Source: Bacteroidales bacterium
Lineage (GTDB): Bacteria; Bacteroidota; Bacteroidia; Bacteroidales; UBA10428
DNA length: 59,490 nt
Direction: 5' to 3'
Assembly (NCBI GenBank): GCA_016935615.1
Contig: JAFGQO010000054.1
Coordinates: forward strand, 1 to 59,490
A program made the translations under genes and the position numbers. The notes beneath the pieces were generated by a model. The model saw only the letters and a program-made list of their open reading frames with translations. It was not told the DNA's origin and made no database searches. This document shows positions 10,009 through 19,800 of the stretch, piece by piece; position 1 is the first letter of the stretch, and the number at the start of each line of letters is the position of its first letter.

Positions 10009-11307
10009 ATGCGAAAACAAAATCAGGATCATCAGAAAATCACCGGTTTGAAATTTGCCTTATTCCTTGAAGTATTTTTTTTGCTTCTGCCGGATGGTCT
10101 TTTATCTCAGGAAACAAATATCGTTGAAGAGTTTTGTCTGGACCCAAACATTCATACCATACTATTTTACCGCTCAGAAAATGACTTAAGTCTGCCGGTT
10201 ATTTTCTTCGGTGATGATGAAAAGCTGTGTTTGCGTTTTGATCATATCGGGGAACCTGAAGAAGATTATTATTATTCTGTCGCGGCATGCTCTTATGACT
10301 GGCAGCTAAATGAGAATCCTGAACACCTTTACCTGGACGGATTCAATAACAACCTGGTAGAAAATAAATATTCATCATTCAATACCACGAAATATTATGC
10401 TCATTTCATGACCAGGATACCCTCCGAAGATTCTAATTTCCTGACAAGCGGCAATTACATTGTAAAAGTGTACAAAGGTTCCGAACCGGAAAAAACAGTA
10501 TTCACCAGGAAATTCTGTATTGCTGAAGCCAGGGTCAATATTAAAGGCAGGGTGAAAAAATCAGACCAAAAGAATCAGGAATTGCAAATTGAGATTGATT
10601 TGTCTGATCTTGATCTTATGAATCCTCTGGGGGAAATAAAAATAGTGGTTGTTCAGAACAATGACTGGAACAATAAGCTGAACATGGCATATAAACCTGT
10701 TTTGCGGGATGATAAATTGTACCTTGACCTGCCTTATCAGCTGATGACCGGAGGAGGTAATGAATTTCGTTATTTCGATATTAAAAGTATCAAGTACATT
10801 TCTGACCGACTGGATAGTATCAAATACATAAGTCCTGAAACACATTTCTACCTGAAACCTGATAAGCTGAAACAATTTGTGCCTTACTTTTCTTCCACAG
10901 ACCTTAACGGCAGATTTTATGTTGACATGCCGGATGCATACGACAGGCATATCGAATCAGATTATGTATATGTTCATTTCACTCTTGAATCGCCGTATGA
11001 ACTGATATCGAAGGTTTATATTTATGGTGCTTTAACAAACTGGGAAACTGATGCAGACAATTCCATGTTCTATAACCCTGAAAAAGGAATATATGAAAAA
11101 AATCTGTTGCTGAAACAGGGCTATTATAATTATGCCTATGCAACAATTGATCAAACTTCTAAAGCAGTTTCTTTTGATATTACGGAAGGAAATCACTCTG
11201 AAACAGAAAACGAATACGCCATCTATGTATATCTGAGAGAACCCATGAGTGATTTTGATCGTCTTGTCGGTTTTCGCATTATAAGCAGCACAGGCAAAGA
11301 AAAATAA
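10009..11307 (+). CDS. Type IX secretion system plug protein family (DUF5103)
   Basis: A 432-aa secreted protein of the DUF5103 family. The best-studied member plugs the periplasmic end of the giant SprA/Sov translocon barrel in the T9SS. The first 34 residues are a signal sequence ending in LLSQ. After it come the segments HTILFYRSENDLSLPV, a tyrosine-rich EEDYYYSVAACSYDWQL, and GNYIVKVYKG, an Ig-like pattern of beta strands typical of the family. The C-terminal half (about 310-410) is a second beta-sandwich (YIYGALTNW, GYYNYAYATID). No other T9SS core gene is beside it, but T9SS cargo and PorP/SprF lie within 6-12 kb. Confidence 0.85.
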   Translation: MRKQNQDHQKITGLKFALFLEVFFLLLPDGLLSQETNIVEEFCLDPNIHTILFYRSENDLSLPVIFFGDDEKLCLRFDHIGEPEEDYYYSVAACSYDWQLNENPEHLYLDGFNNNLVENKYSSFNTTKYYAHFMTRIPSEDSNFLTSGNYIVKVYKGSEPEKTVFTRKFCIAEARVNIKGRVKKSDQKNQELQIEIDLSDLDLMNPLGEIKIVVVQNNDWNNKLNMAYKPVLRDDKLYLDLPYQLMTGGGNEFRYFDIKSIKYISDRLDSIKYISPETHFYLKPDKLKQFVPYFSSTDLNGRFYVDMPDAYDRHIESDYVYVHFTLESPYELISKVYIYGALTNWETDADNSMFYNPEKGIYEKNLLLKQGYYNYAYATIDQTSKAVSFDITEGNHSETENEYAIYVYLREPMSDFDRLVGFRIISSTGKEK

Positions 11308-11316
11308 TTCTAGATC

Positions 11317-12948
11317 TTATTCCTGAGCAAGAAAAGGATATGTATAATCTGCCGGGGGATTGAAATTTTCCTTTATTGACCTTGGTGATAGCCATCGCAA
11401 CAAATTGATCATGGATCCAGCCTTGTCATTTGTGCCGGATCCTCTTGAACCGCCAAAAGGCTGTTGTCCCACAACTGCTCCTGTCGGTTTATCATTTATA
11501 TAGAAATTTCCCGCCGCATAACGCAGCTTATCCATCGCCCGAACAATACTATTCCGATCTTTTGTAAAAACAGCTCCTGTCAAAGCATATTTTGATGTAC
11601 CATTCAAAAGGGTCATGGTTTCATCAAATTTGTCTGAAGGATAAATGTACAGGGTTAAAATTGGCCCGAACAATTCCTCTTCCATGGTATAATAATGAGG
11701 ATCGGTGGTTAAGATAACCGTAGGCTCAATAAAATAACCGTTTGTTTTATTGCAATTCCCTCCGAAAAGGATTTCAGCGTTTTTATCCTTTCTGACCTTC
11801 TCAATGACTCCCGAAAGCTTATCAAAAGAAGCTTCATCTATTACTGCATTGATAAAATTACTGAAATCTTCCGGCGGTCCCATCTTTAAATTATCCAGAT
11901 TGATTTTAAGGTTTTCCCTGATATTTTCCCATAATGAATCAGGTATATATGCCCGGGAAGCAGCCGAACATTTTTGACCCTGATACTCAAATGCACCTCT
12001 TATCAGTGCAGTACATACCTGTTTAATATCGGCCGAGGGATGTACCAATACAAAATCTTTGCCTCCCGTTTCACCAACAATTCTGGGATATGATTTGTAT
12101 GTGCCGATTTTTTGACCTATTGTTTTCCAAATGCTCTGAAAAACACCTGTTGATCCTGTAAAATGAATACCGGCAAAATCCTGATCATTAAGTATCACTT
12201 CCGTAGCATCAGGACCAGAAACAAAGATCATATTGATTACTCCCGCAGGGAGACCCGCTTCAATTAACAGCTCCATAATTACCGTCGCTGAATATATCTG
12301 GGACTTTGAAGGTTTCCATACCACGGTATTTCCAAGCATTGCCGGCGAGGTCGGGAGGTTTCCGGCAATGGAAGTAAAGTTAAAAGGTGTTAATGCAAAA
12401 ACAAATCCTTCGAGAGGACGCCAGTCGGTCCGGTTCCAGATACCCTTTACCGAATTGGGCTGTATGGCATAGATCTTTTCCATAAATTTTGCATTGAACC
12501 GGAAAAAATCAATCATCTCACACGCAGAGTCGATCTCTGCCTGAAAAGCATTTTTTGACTGGCCAAGCATGGTTGCTGCATTCATTTTTGCCCTGTAAGG
12601 CCCTGACAGCAGATCAGCCGCTTTAAGAAATATGGATGCTCTCTCTTCCCAGGATGTGTTCAACCAGTTTTCTTTTGCTTTCCTGGCAGCATCAATAGCC
12701 ATCTGCACTTCTTTTTTCCCTCCCTGATAATAATATCCAATGGTATGTCTAATTTCATGTGGAGGATGTATCCTGATTTTTTTATCGGTTTTCACTTCCC
12801 TGCCACCGATAATCATGGGTATTTCTTTTTCAACCGACCGAGCTTTCTCCAGGGCATCCTTCAACTCAATTCTTTCCAGCGAACCCGGTGAATAGGTTAG
12901 CTGAGATTCGTTAACCGGTTCAGGTATTTTACATATTGCTTCCTTCAT
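11317..12948 (-). CDS. pruA: L-glutamate gamma-semialdehyde dehydrogenase (P5C dehydrogenase)
   Basis: Oxidises glutamate semialdehyde (open form of 1-pyrroline-5-carboxylate) to glutamate with NAD+, the second step of proline breakdown. The 543-aa protein is an aldehyde dehydrogenase with catalytic Cys327 (QGQKCSAASR) and general base Glu293 (VGETGGKD). The Rossmann segment IHFTGSTGVF is near residue 262, and the C-terminal motif QQPFGGSRGSGTNDKAG is typical of P5C dehydrogenases. It is monofunctional. The first-step enzyme, proline dehydrogenase, is encoded 15 kb away at 27600-28511, not adjacent. It converges on the plug gene with a 9-nt gap. Confidence 0.95.
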   Translation of the reverse strand: MKEAICKIPEPVNESQLTYSPGSLERIELKDALEKARSVEKEIPMIIGGREVKTDKKIRIHPPHEIRHTIGYYYQGGKKEVQMAIDAARKAKENWLNTSWEERASIFLKAADLLSGPYRAKMNAATMLGQSKNAFQAEIDSACEMIDFFRFNAKFMEKIYAIQPNSVKGIWNRTDWRPLEGFVFALTPFNFTSIAGNLPTSPAMLGNTVVWKPSKSQIYSATVIMELLIEAGLPAGVINMIFVSGPDATEVILNDQDFAGIHFTGSTGVFQSIWKTIGQKIGTYKSYPRIVGETGGKDFVLVHPSADIKQVCTALIRGAFEYQGQKCSAASRAYIPDSLWENIRENLKINLDNLKMGPPEDFSNFINAVIDEASFDKLSGVIEKVRKDKNAEILFGGNCNKTNGYFIEPTVILTTDPHYYTMEEELFGPILTLYIYPSDKFDETMTLLNGTSKYALTGAVFTKDRNSIVRAMDKLRYAAGNFYINDKPTGAVVGQQPFGGSRGSGTNDKAGSMINLLRWLSPRSIKENFNPPADYTYPFLAQE

Positions 12949-13087
12949 GATCAGTTTTATTTTAAAATTATTCGAATTTCCGATGGAAAAAAATGATATT
13001 TATTATCTGATTATGAAATAGTTATATGATTTTTCTCATGTTTTTTACAACAAAATTGAAATTGTAAATAAATCCTGCTCATTTGAC

Positions 13088-13118
13088 TTTGCAGAATTGC
13101 TATTCGTTACTAATTTTG
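13088..13118 (+). promoter_or_regulatory. Strong Bacteroidota promoter of the divIC-like gene
   Basis: TTTG at 13088-13091, exactly 19 nt, then TAATTTTG at 13111-13118: a full match to the Bacteroidota consensus TTTG-N19-TAnnTTTG. The start codon at 13150 is 31 nt downstream, giving a leader of about 25 nt. Confidence 0.75.
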
Positions 13119-13149
13119 GTTTTTACAGATTCACTTCTTTAAGAATACT

Positions 13150-13455
13150 ATGATTCATTCTTCGGATAAAAAGCAAATCGTCAAATGGCTCAGGAATAAA
13201 TTTGTTATTGCAGGTGCAGTATTTACTATATGGATATGTTTTCTCGATGAGAATAACCTTCTGGAACGCTTTCACCACCTGAGGGAATTAAAACAACTGG
13301 AAGCTGATAAAGCATATTATCAGAAAAAAATCGAAGAAGATAAAAAGCGCCTGAATGAATTGAAAACGGATGATGAAAACCTGGAAAAATTTGCCAGAGA
13401 ACAATACCTGATGAAAAAAGACAACGAAGATGTTTTTGTTATTGTCGAAGAATGA
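13150..13455 (+). CDS. Septum formation initiator family protein (FtsB/DivIC-like)
   Basis: A 101-aa bitopic membrane protein of the FtsB/DivIC family, part of the divisome complex that activates septal peptidoglycan synthesis. One helix (about residues 18-34, FVIAGAVFTIWICFLD) is followed by a periplasmic coiled coil (about 40-80, many K/E with regular leucines) and the family's conserved tail EKFAREQYLMKKDNEDVFVI. It is monocistronic, with a near-perfect promoter upstream. Confidence 0.9.
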   Translation: MIHSSDKKQIVKWLRNKFVIAGAVFTIWICFLDENNLLERFHHLRELKQLEADKAYYQKKIEEDKKRLNELKTDDENLEKFAREQYLMKKDNEDVFVIVEE

Positions 13456-13592
13456 TATTATATAATCATTATGGTGTTTTTGTGGCAAGAATAAATAAAT
13501 AATGATGCCACTAAGACACTAAAGCTCAAAGATATACTAAGATGTTCATTTTAAATAATTGATCTGTTGCGAGTTATATTTCGAACTCATGT
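13456..13592. other. Convergent intergenic gap with a short dispersed repeat
   Basis: Between the divIC-like gene and the glycosyltransferase there is a 6-bp inverted repeat (gtggca/tgccac, about 13480-13513) and the motif gccactaagacactaaa (13508-13524). The latter matches the minus strand of 3841-3858 at 16 of 17 positions. It may be a dispersed repeat and could help end both transcripts. Confidence 0.4.
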
Positions 13593-14882
13593 TTAAAGTA
13601 TCTGATCAGATGTGATTTTACCTTTCCTGTCCGATTCCCTGAACCTGTTTAGTAAAGAAATGATTTCGGTGCTTTCAACGGATTCGCCGATCTCTTCAAG
13701 AAATTTCACAACAGCCTCAGTCACGGAAATTTTTTTGTGTTGTTTGAGATGAACATAATTCAGGTATTTCACGACCTTAAATCCATCAAACCATAAAAAA
13801 AATCTTTTCCGGAAGGATTGCAGCGAAGAGGTATTTCTTTTTATCTCTTCAAGTTTATTGAGAAAATTTTGATCCGCCAGAAATGATCTGACACCTGGCG
13901 CAAAGAATTTTGTTATGTTCTCTGCTGAAGAAATTGTGTTTTGATAAAACTTATCTGCAGCATCGAACACCTGCTTCAGCTCAAAAAATGCCTGCGGATT
14001 ATAAGTGGTGTACTCTTTATCAGGTTGCTGAGATAATTTTGAAACAACAGGACCTGTACCAAACGGAACTCTGGATGATGGCCGGGAAGAAAGGAAGACA
14101 CAGCTGTTATTTATTTCAGTAAACTCAGCATCCGGGAAAACTTTGTTTAAAAAATAAAAATCTTCCCCTGCCTGTCTGTGGTTCATGCCACCATGACTTG
14201 CATATAAGCCGGCTTTTATGCCGAAACATGAACCAATGGTATAGTGGGAATGCGGAAAGCCGGTAAAATCCAGAATATGCTTATAATAACGCAAATGAAG
14301 CTCGTACTGGACTATTGCACTATATATTTCATGAGAATACTGTTCTTCGTCCAGATCATGAGCAAATTGATAGATGCACCCACCCAGGGTATTGTTATTA
14401 CGTATCTTTTCTTCACACACAGTAAAATAGTTATGATCAACCCTGGAATCGGCATCAAGAGAAAGAATTACCCCATTTTCATTATTGATCTGGCCAAACC
14501 TCTCAACGGCCAGATCCATACCGATCTTTCTTGCCAAACCCACTCCTGCATGTTTTGCCGGAAGATTATCGGCCAAAACAGTGAAAAACTTCAATTTGTC
14601 ATTGCTGTTATTTAAACCCCATTGGCACAACAATTCATGTATTTTAATGTTACGTTCTTTGTTAACCAATGAATCATTCCCGGAAAAATTCACAACAACA
14701 ATAACTTCAGTATCTCCTTCGGGCTTATCGGCATCTTTTATTGATGCTAATATGTTTAGTATCCCATCTTCAAGGTATGCAGGAATCACCACTATAAAAC
14801 GCAAGAGCCCCGATGGGGGCTCCTGGATCTTGTATTTGTTGTTGTATTTGAATTTCCGGAAATACTTATCAGCAAAGGTCAT
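13593..14882 (-). CDS. Glycosyltransferase family 2 (GT-A fold)
   Basis: Transfers a sugar from a nucleotide-sugar donor to an unknown acceptor. The 429-aa protein has the GT-A fold: LRFIVVIPAYLED (first strand), EVIVVVNFSGNDS (second strand), the metal-binding DxD in ILSLDADSRVD, and a catalytic acidic pair in QAGEDFYFLNK. The C-terminal 150 residues are helical and not assigned. No membrane helices are seen, so it acts in the cytoplasm. I prefer the ATG at 14882 over a TTG two codons earlier. It follows the OmpH-like gene by 12 nt. Confidence 0.8.
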   Translation of the reverse strand: MTFADKYFRKFKYNNKYKIQEPPSGLLRFIVVIPAYLEDGILNILASIKDADKPEGDTEVIVVVNFSGNDSLVNKERNIKIHELLCQWGLNNSNDKLKFFTVLADNLPAKHAGVGLARKIGMDLAVERFGQINNENGVILSLDADSRVDHNYFTVCEEKIRNNNTLGGCIYQFAHDLDEEQYSHEIYSAIVQYELHLRYYKHILDFTGFPHSHYTIGSCFGIKAGLYASHGGMNHRQAGEDFYFLNKVFPDAEFTEINNSCVFLSSRPSSRVPFGTGPVVSKLSQQPDKEYTTYNPQAFFELKQVFDAADKFYQNTISSAENITKFFAPGVRSFLADQNFLNKLEEIKRNTSSLQSFRKRFFLWFDGFKVVKYLNYVHLKQHKKISVTEAVVKFLEEIGESVESTEIISLLNRFRESDRKGKITSDQIL

Positions 14883-14894
14883 ATACAATGAATA

Positions 14895-15506
14895 TTAATC
14901 ATCATCCTTTTCTTTGTTATACTTTTCATTGATACCCTTAACAACTGATTTTGTTATATCCAATCCCTCATTAGCATACAAAATATTCCCTCCGAATGTT
15001 GTTCCCAGGATAAACTGGTATTCATCAGCTTCTTCAAGATCCGCAAGGTATTCCATGATTGAATTCAGTACTTTTCTTTGAGCTACCTGTTCCATCTCAG
15101 CCAATTCAACCTGAAGATTATTCTGAAGCTGATACAATGCCTGTTCTTTCTGCATGAGTTCCTGCTGGAGTTTTTCCGCTTCTGCACGAGTAACCAGTTG
15201 ACGATCAATTTTATATTGAAAATCCTGCATATCGCTACGAAGAGTTTTTTCCTTTGCTGCCAATTGTGCTTCAGAGGTTTTAAGTTTTTCCTGTAATTCA
15301 GACTGAATGTCAAAGTACATGTCATATTTATTCAAAACACTATCTATATTCAGGTATACAATTCCACCGGCCGGAATTGGCAAATCTATTGACTGTTCAT
15401 CCGATGCATCTGAAGAAATATTATTTTTGCCTGTAAAAAATAAAATAAAAAGTGCAATTGCAGCAGCTAATGAAATTGAGCTTAAAATAGTAGGTAAATT
15501 TTTCAT
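14895..15506 (-). CDS. OmpH/Skp family periplasmic chaperone-like protein
   Basis: A 203-aa protein with a signal anchor (residues 5-24) and a long coiled coil (about 60-150, KLKTSEAQLAAKEKTLRSD, QQELMQKEQALYQLQ) flanked by short beta strands (GIVYLNIDSVL and EYQFILGTTFGGNILYANEGLDIT). That plan matches Skp/OmpH chaperones, which escort unfolded outer-membrane proteins. The region between SDAS and VYLN is a short Ser/Asp linker. Pairing with a cytoplasmic glycosyltransferase tells little about its client. Confidence 0.85.
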   Translation of the reverse strand: MKNLPTILSSISLAAAIALFILFFTGKNNISSDASDEQSIDLPIPAGGIVYLNIDSVLNKYDMYFDIQSELQEKLKTSEAQLAAKEKTLRSDMQDFQYKIDRQLVTRAEAEKLQQELMQKEQALYQLQNNLQVELAEMEQVAQRKVLNSIMEYLADLEEADEYQFILGTTFGGNILYANEGLDITKSVVKGINEKYNKEKDDD

Positions 15507-15543
15507 TATAAATTATCTAAATGATTATCTGATTAATGCGCTA

Positions 15544-15551
15544 CAAAAATA
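15544..15551 (-). promoter_or_regulatory. Candidate -7 box upstream of the OmpH-like gene
   Basis: The minus strand reads TATTTTTG, a full TAnnTTTG match, 37 nt before the start codon at 15506. No good TTTG lies at the expected spacing, so only the -7 element is supported. Confidence 0.35.
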
Positions 15552-15727
15552 AGATTTTAGCTTTAACAATTCACATAAATGAAATAATTAACTTTAATGA
15601 GATAAGCTCTTCTGAGGCTCAGGACGTTTGTTGAGATCAAGAATATTGCAGGCCAGACAAAAGAGCATGAAAGTAACCGAACAGTATTTTAAAATAAAAG
15701 CATGGGAATTATTTGCATGATCTTACA

Positions 15728-16690
15728 CTAAAACTCAGGACAGGGAACCTCGCCTTTCTTTTTTCTTTTCGGAAGAAGGAACTTATAGGTCAGTGTAATT
15801 TCGTGCGATCCGCGAACATCCGAAAGGAGATTTGAAATTGTAAAATCGTAACTATATCCTATATTTAATTGTCTGGTTTTTATACCCACCAGAAAAACCA
15901 TGGCATCACCTCTGTGTGAATTAACAAAAGGTATACCTCTGTACCAAAGACCCAATACCAGGGGATAATTATGCCAGTAAACACCCAGATCAAATTGTCT
16001 GATGCTTGCCTGTTGTTTGTACATAAATGCAAATGTCATGGTTTCATCGCTCGGCTTTAGCAGTTTGCCTTTTCGGCGAAATTCATATCCTCCGTAACAA
16101 CTGTATTTGATGTCAACTTTAGCTTCTGAAGCATACAAAGAGATGTTGGGTGTTAACAAATGATCGGCAGATCCCCCTATCCAGAATTTTTTAGTATAGA
16201 TCAGGGCAGACGTTCCTATATCAATGTCCCGTGATCTTTCTCTTGACGGATCGGGAACTGAAGTTGAAGAACCAATGATTTCATCAATGAATGTCAGATC
16301 ACCGAAAAAGCCATGTTCAACATAAGCAAAAGATAAGCCCGGCCTGACATGCCAGGTATGGAAAATCTGGAAATTGTAGGAATAATGAAGTCCAATATTA
16401 AGAGAACCCATTTTGCCGGTACCTGAAACATCATGATAGGCAAGAACACCTATTCCGCTATTGAAGGTTGAAAAATAATGATCATAAGATATACTGTATG
16501 CCCTGAATGGTGATGAGGCTTCCCACCACTGATCCCTGTATGCGAGACAAATACGACTTCCATCTACTGCTCCGGCAAATGAAGGACCCAGATAAAGCGG
16601 ATTTGAATAAAACTGTGAGAATTGTGGGTCCTGACAGTACACACTTCTATATAAGAGGAAAAACAATATAATAGTGAAAAATTTGCGCAC
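15728..16690 (-). CDS. PorP/SprF family type IX secretion outer-membrane protein
   Basis: A 320-aa outer-membrane barrel of the PorP/SprF family, needed for export and surface attachment of T9SS cargo that carries type B sorting domains. The N-terminus has a signal peptide followed by the family mark QDPQFSQFYSNPLYLGPSFAGA. The remainder is alternating amphipathic strands (GIGVLAYHDVSGTG, HYSYNFQI, WHVRPGLSFAYVEHGF), ending in a strand-rich HEITLTYKFLL. The start is GTG; no ATG is available nearby. It lies 132 nt downstream of the 1834-aa type B cargo gene on the same strand, the classic SprB-SprF arrangement. Confidence 0.93.
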   Translation of the reverse strand: MRKFFTIILFFLLYRSVYCQDPQFSQFYSNPLYLGPSFAGAVDGSRICLAYRDQWWEASSPFRAYSISYDHYFSTFNSGIGVLAYHDVSGTGKMGSLNIGLHYSYNFQIFHTWHVRPGLSFAYVEHGFFGDLTFIDEIIGSSTSVPDPSRERSRDIDIGTSALIYTKKFWIGGSADHLLTPNISLYASEAKVDIKYSCYGGYEFRRKGKLLKPSDETMTFAFMYKQQASIRQFDLGVYWHNYPLVLGLWYRGIPFVNSHRGDAMVFLVGIKTRQLNIGYSYDFTISNLLSDVRGSHEITLTYKFLLPKRKKKGEVPCPEF

Positions 16691-16822
16691 TGTTTTTTAA
16701 CATTTACCCTATGTTACGGATATAACACTTAGTTGGTTTATAAAACGAAAATAATTCTTTTAATAACTGAAATAATTTTGACAAAGAACAAGTTATAAAC
16801 AGTAAAAGGCCCAATATTATGA

Positions 16823-19800
16823 TCAATACTGTATTTGAGGTACAATCAATAATGTTACGTCACCACTTACTTCAAAAGGTTGTCCGTTAGTGAACCTGCC
16901 TTTTGCCCTCCACATGTATACATCCTGTTTTGCAGGCTGCCCCTGTAAATAACCATTCCATCCATGATTAACATCATTGGATTCAAAAATCAAAACTCCC
17001 CAGCGATTGTATACCTCAAGTTTGTATTCTTCCACACCCTGAGCATACGGTCTGAATATCCTGGTATCCAAATCCGCAGGATCTGATACCCATTCATCCC
17101 TTGCCCCTGCAGGATCAACTGTAAATGCTGTCGGAAACTGTATATTCCCTTCTCCATGTACATAAATAGGAATAGAATGAACAACCGTATCATAACACCC
17201 CAAATCAGATTCTGCAATTAGCGCTACATAATAAACTCCTTCTTCTTCATAAAACCATGTCGGATTTTTCTCCGTAGACTGAGAATTTTCAATGCTGAAT
17301 GAAGGATTTGATGCACCCGGATCCTGATTTGTAAAGAACCACCAGTAATAATCTCCGCCACTTGTCTGATTATAAAAACTAATGATATCAGGTGGTTGAT
17401 TCTGGCTGGCCATAAACACGGATGAATCATTGAAAGTAAAGTTTGCTGTAGGTCTCGGATAAACAAATACTATCCTGTCATCATAGTTTGGCCCACCATC
17501 ACCCCATACTTCCAGCCGGACAGTATATACTCCCGGTTCGGTAAATGTATGGACAGGCATTGTATCAGTAGAATATCCTCCGTCACCGAAATCCCATTCA
17601 TACTGGTCGGGATATACATATTTTGTGGTTGCAACAAAATCAAGTGTAATAGGTACACAGGCAGAAATATCCTCTTCAAGCATAACCTGCGGTAAAGGAG
17701 GTCTGATCTGTATCTCCCTGATAATGGTGTCCCTGCATTCCGGGTTATCCGTATTCCAGGCTATCATCTGAACCGGAAAATAATAATTGTTCTCAGGATC
17801 GCCCCAGTACATGTAACCATAAGCATGATTAAAGGATTCAGCATCCTGGTTGTCCGTTACTCCATCTCCGTAATCCCATTCATAACTCCAGCTGCTTTGA
17901 TAAAATGTTTCATTATTGAAAGTTACTGTTGTCTGATCCTCATCTGAATTATACGACTGGATCATGGGATTCGGAATAAACTCTGCTGTTGGATTGGGAA
18001 ACACGGTGATTGTTCCTGTTGTATCGTCATAGCAATTGAATTGCGATATCGCACTGAATGTGATTTCGTACACTTCATCACCCGGCGTGTCATTTACAAA
18101 CCTGTGTGAAGGGTCTTTCAGGGGGCTGAATGTCTGACCGTTGATGTACCACAACATACTGCTTACATTTACCGTATCTCCTGTAAATTGTACATCAAGA
18201 GGGCTGCATCCTTCAGTTACATCACATGTAAATGCTACCCGGACATTCGGATAGATATTGATCAGTTTTGTGATGGAATCAACACATCCTCTGTCAGATG
18301 TAACAGCAAGAGTGATCGGTTTGGAAACAACAACTGTTGAATCGTTTCCAAATATATTGCTCGGATTTTCCAGGGTACTTGTGCTTTCACCTGCAAAATT
18401 CCAGAAGTAACTTAAATTTGATCCGACCGATATATTTGTCATTTGCAGTTCAAACGGGGGACAATCCGAAGCCGTGGGAAAATAGAAATCTGCATCCGGT
18501 TTGGCATAAACAGTAATAATAACTGATGTGTCATCCGTACAATTGTACATTGAACGTGCAAGCAAATCGATTGTGTAGTTGACATCGGTGATATTATTGA
18601 AGTTCTCGAACACATGACTTGGATTTACAGCCGAAGAACCTGATCCGTCACTAAAAGTCCATATATAGTTGTCCGCATTCACGGAATTATTGGTTAAAAA
18701 GGTTGTATCCGGTGAACAGAAGGCAGATTGATCAGGCGTAAAATCAGCAATCACAAGAGGATAAACAATTACCTCCACCGAATGTGTATCAGCACAGGCC
18801 ATATGCTGGGGATCGCCGGCACCATAGGCTACGAGCCTGGCGATAATTGTATCTGCATCGGATGTGAAGTTGGTAAATGCAGGTACATCCGGTTCGTAGT
18901 CTGTAAATGTTCCCAGACCGCTCCCGATAAAATCCCATTCAAAAATATTGGCCCCTGCGGACGAAAGGTTCTCAGGCTTGATAGTAAAGGGTGAACAGCT
19001 ATCGGCAATTGGCAAATTAAAATCAGCATCGATAGAAGCAAATACATTTACCGAATCATACATCACACTGTCGCATCCATAGGGATTGGACGCCGTAAGT
19101 GAAATGTAATATGTTGTGTCATAATGAGATAGATTTGTATAGTTCTTAATAAATGTTGGTGATGGATTTGTGCTGGTAGTACCGTTCCCGAAGTTCCACA
19201 AATAGGAAAGAGATCCGCCTGAAGAATTGTTATTGAATGTCACAGCCAATGGTGAACAACCCAAAGGATCCACAAGGTTAAAAGCGGCAATAACATGCGG
19301 ATAAACTGATATGGTCCGCACCAGCGTATCGGTACACCCTTCAAAATTCTCCGTAACCAGACGTACATAATACATAGTATCCGATGCCATATTTTCATTC
19401 CAGTATTGATGTGTAAACGAAGCATCAGACGTATTTGAAACGGGTGATCCGTCACCAAAATCCCATTCAAATAAATGCGCTCTTACACTTAAGTTTGAAA
19501 AAGTTGCCAGAACAGGCGTACAATTATTATCATAGTCGATACCAAAATTGGCCCTGATAAACGGATGTACTGTAATAAGTGTATCGTACTCGTCATCACA
19601 AAAATATTCCGATGTAGCCGTCATATGAACATTGTAAACAGAATCTGCATCCGATCTGTTATAAAAGTTATGCAGGAACGACGATCCAAGTGTATCCTGC
19701 AGGATGGTTCCGTCGTCAAAATCCCAGTTATAAAATAGTTTATATCCAACCGAATGGTTGGTGAACAGGATAGTGTCCGCATCACAAATATCTATCCTGT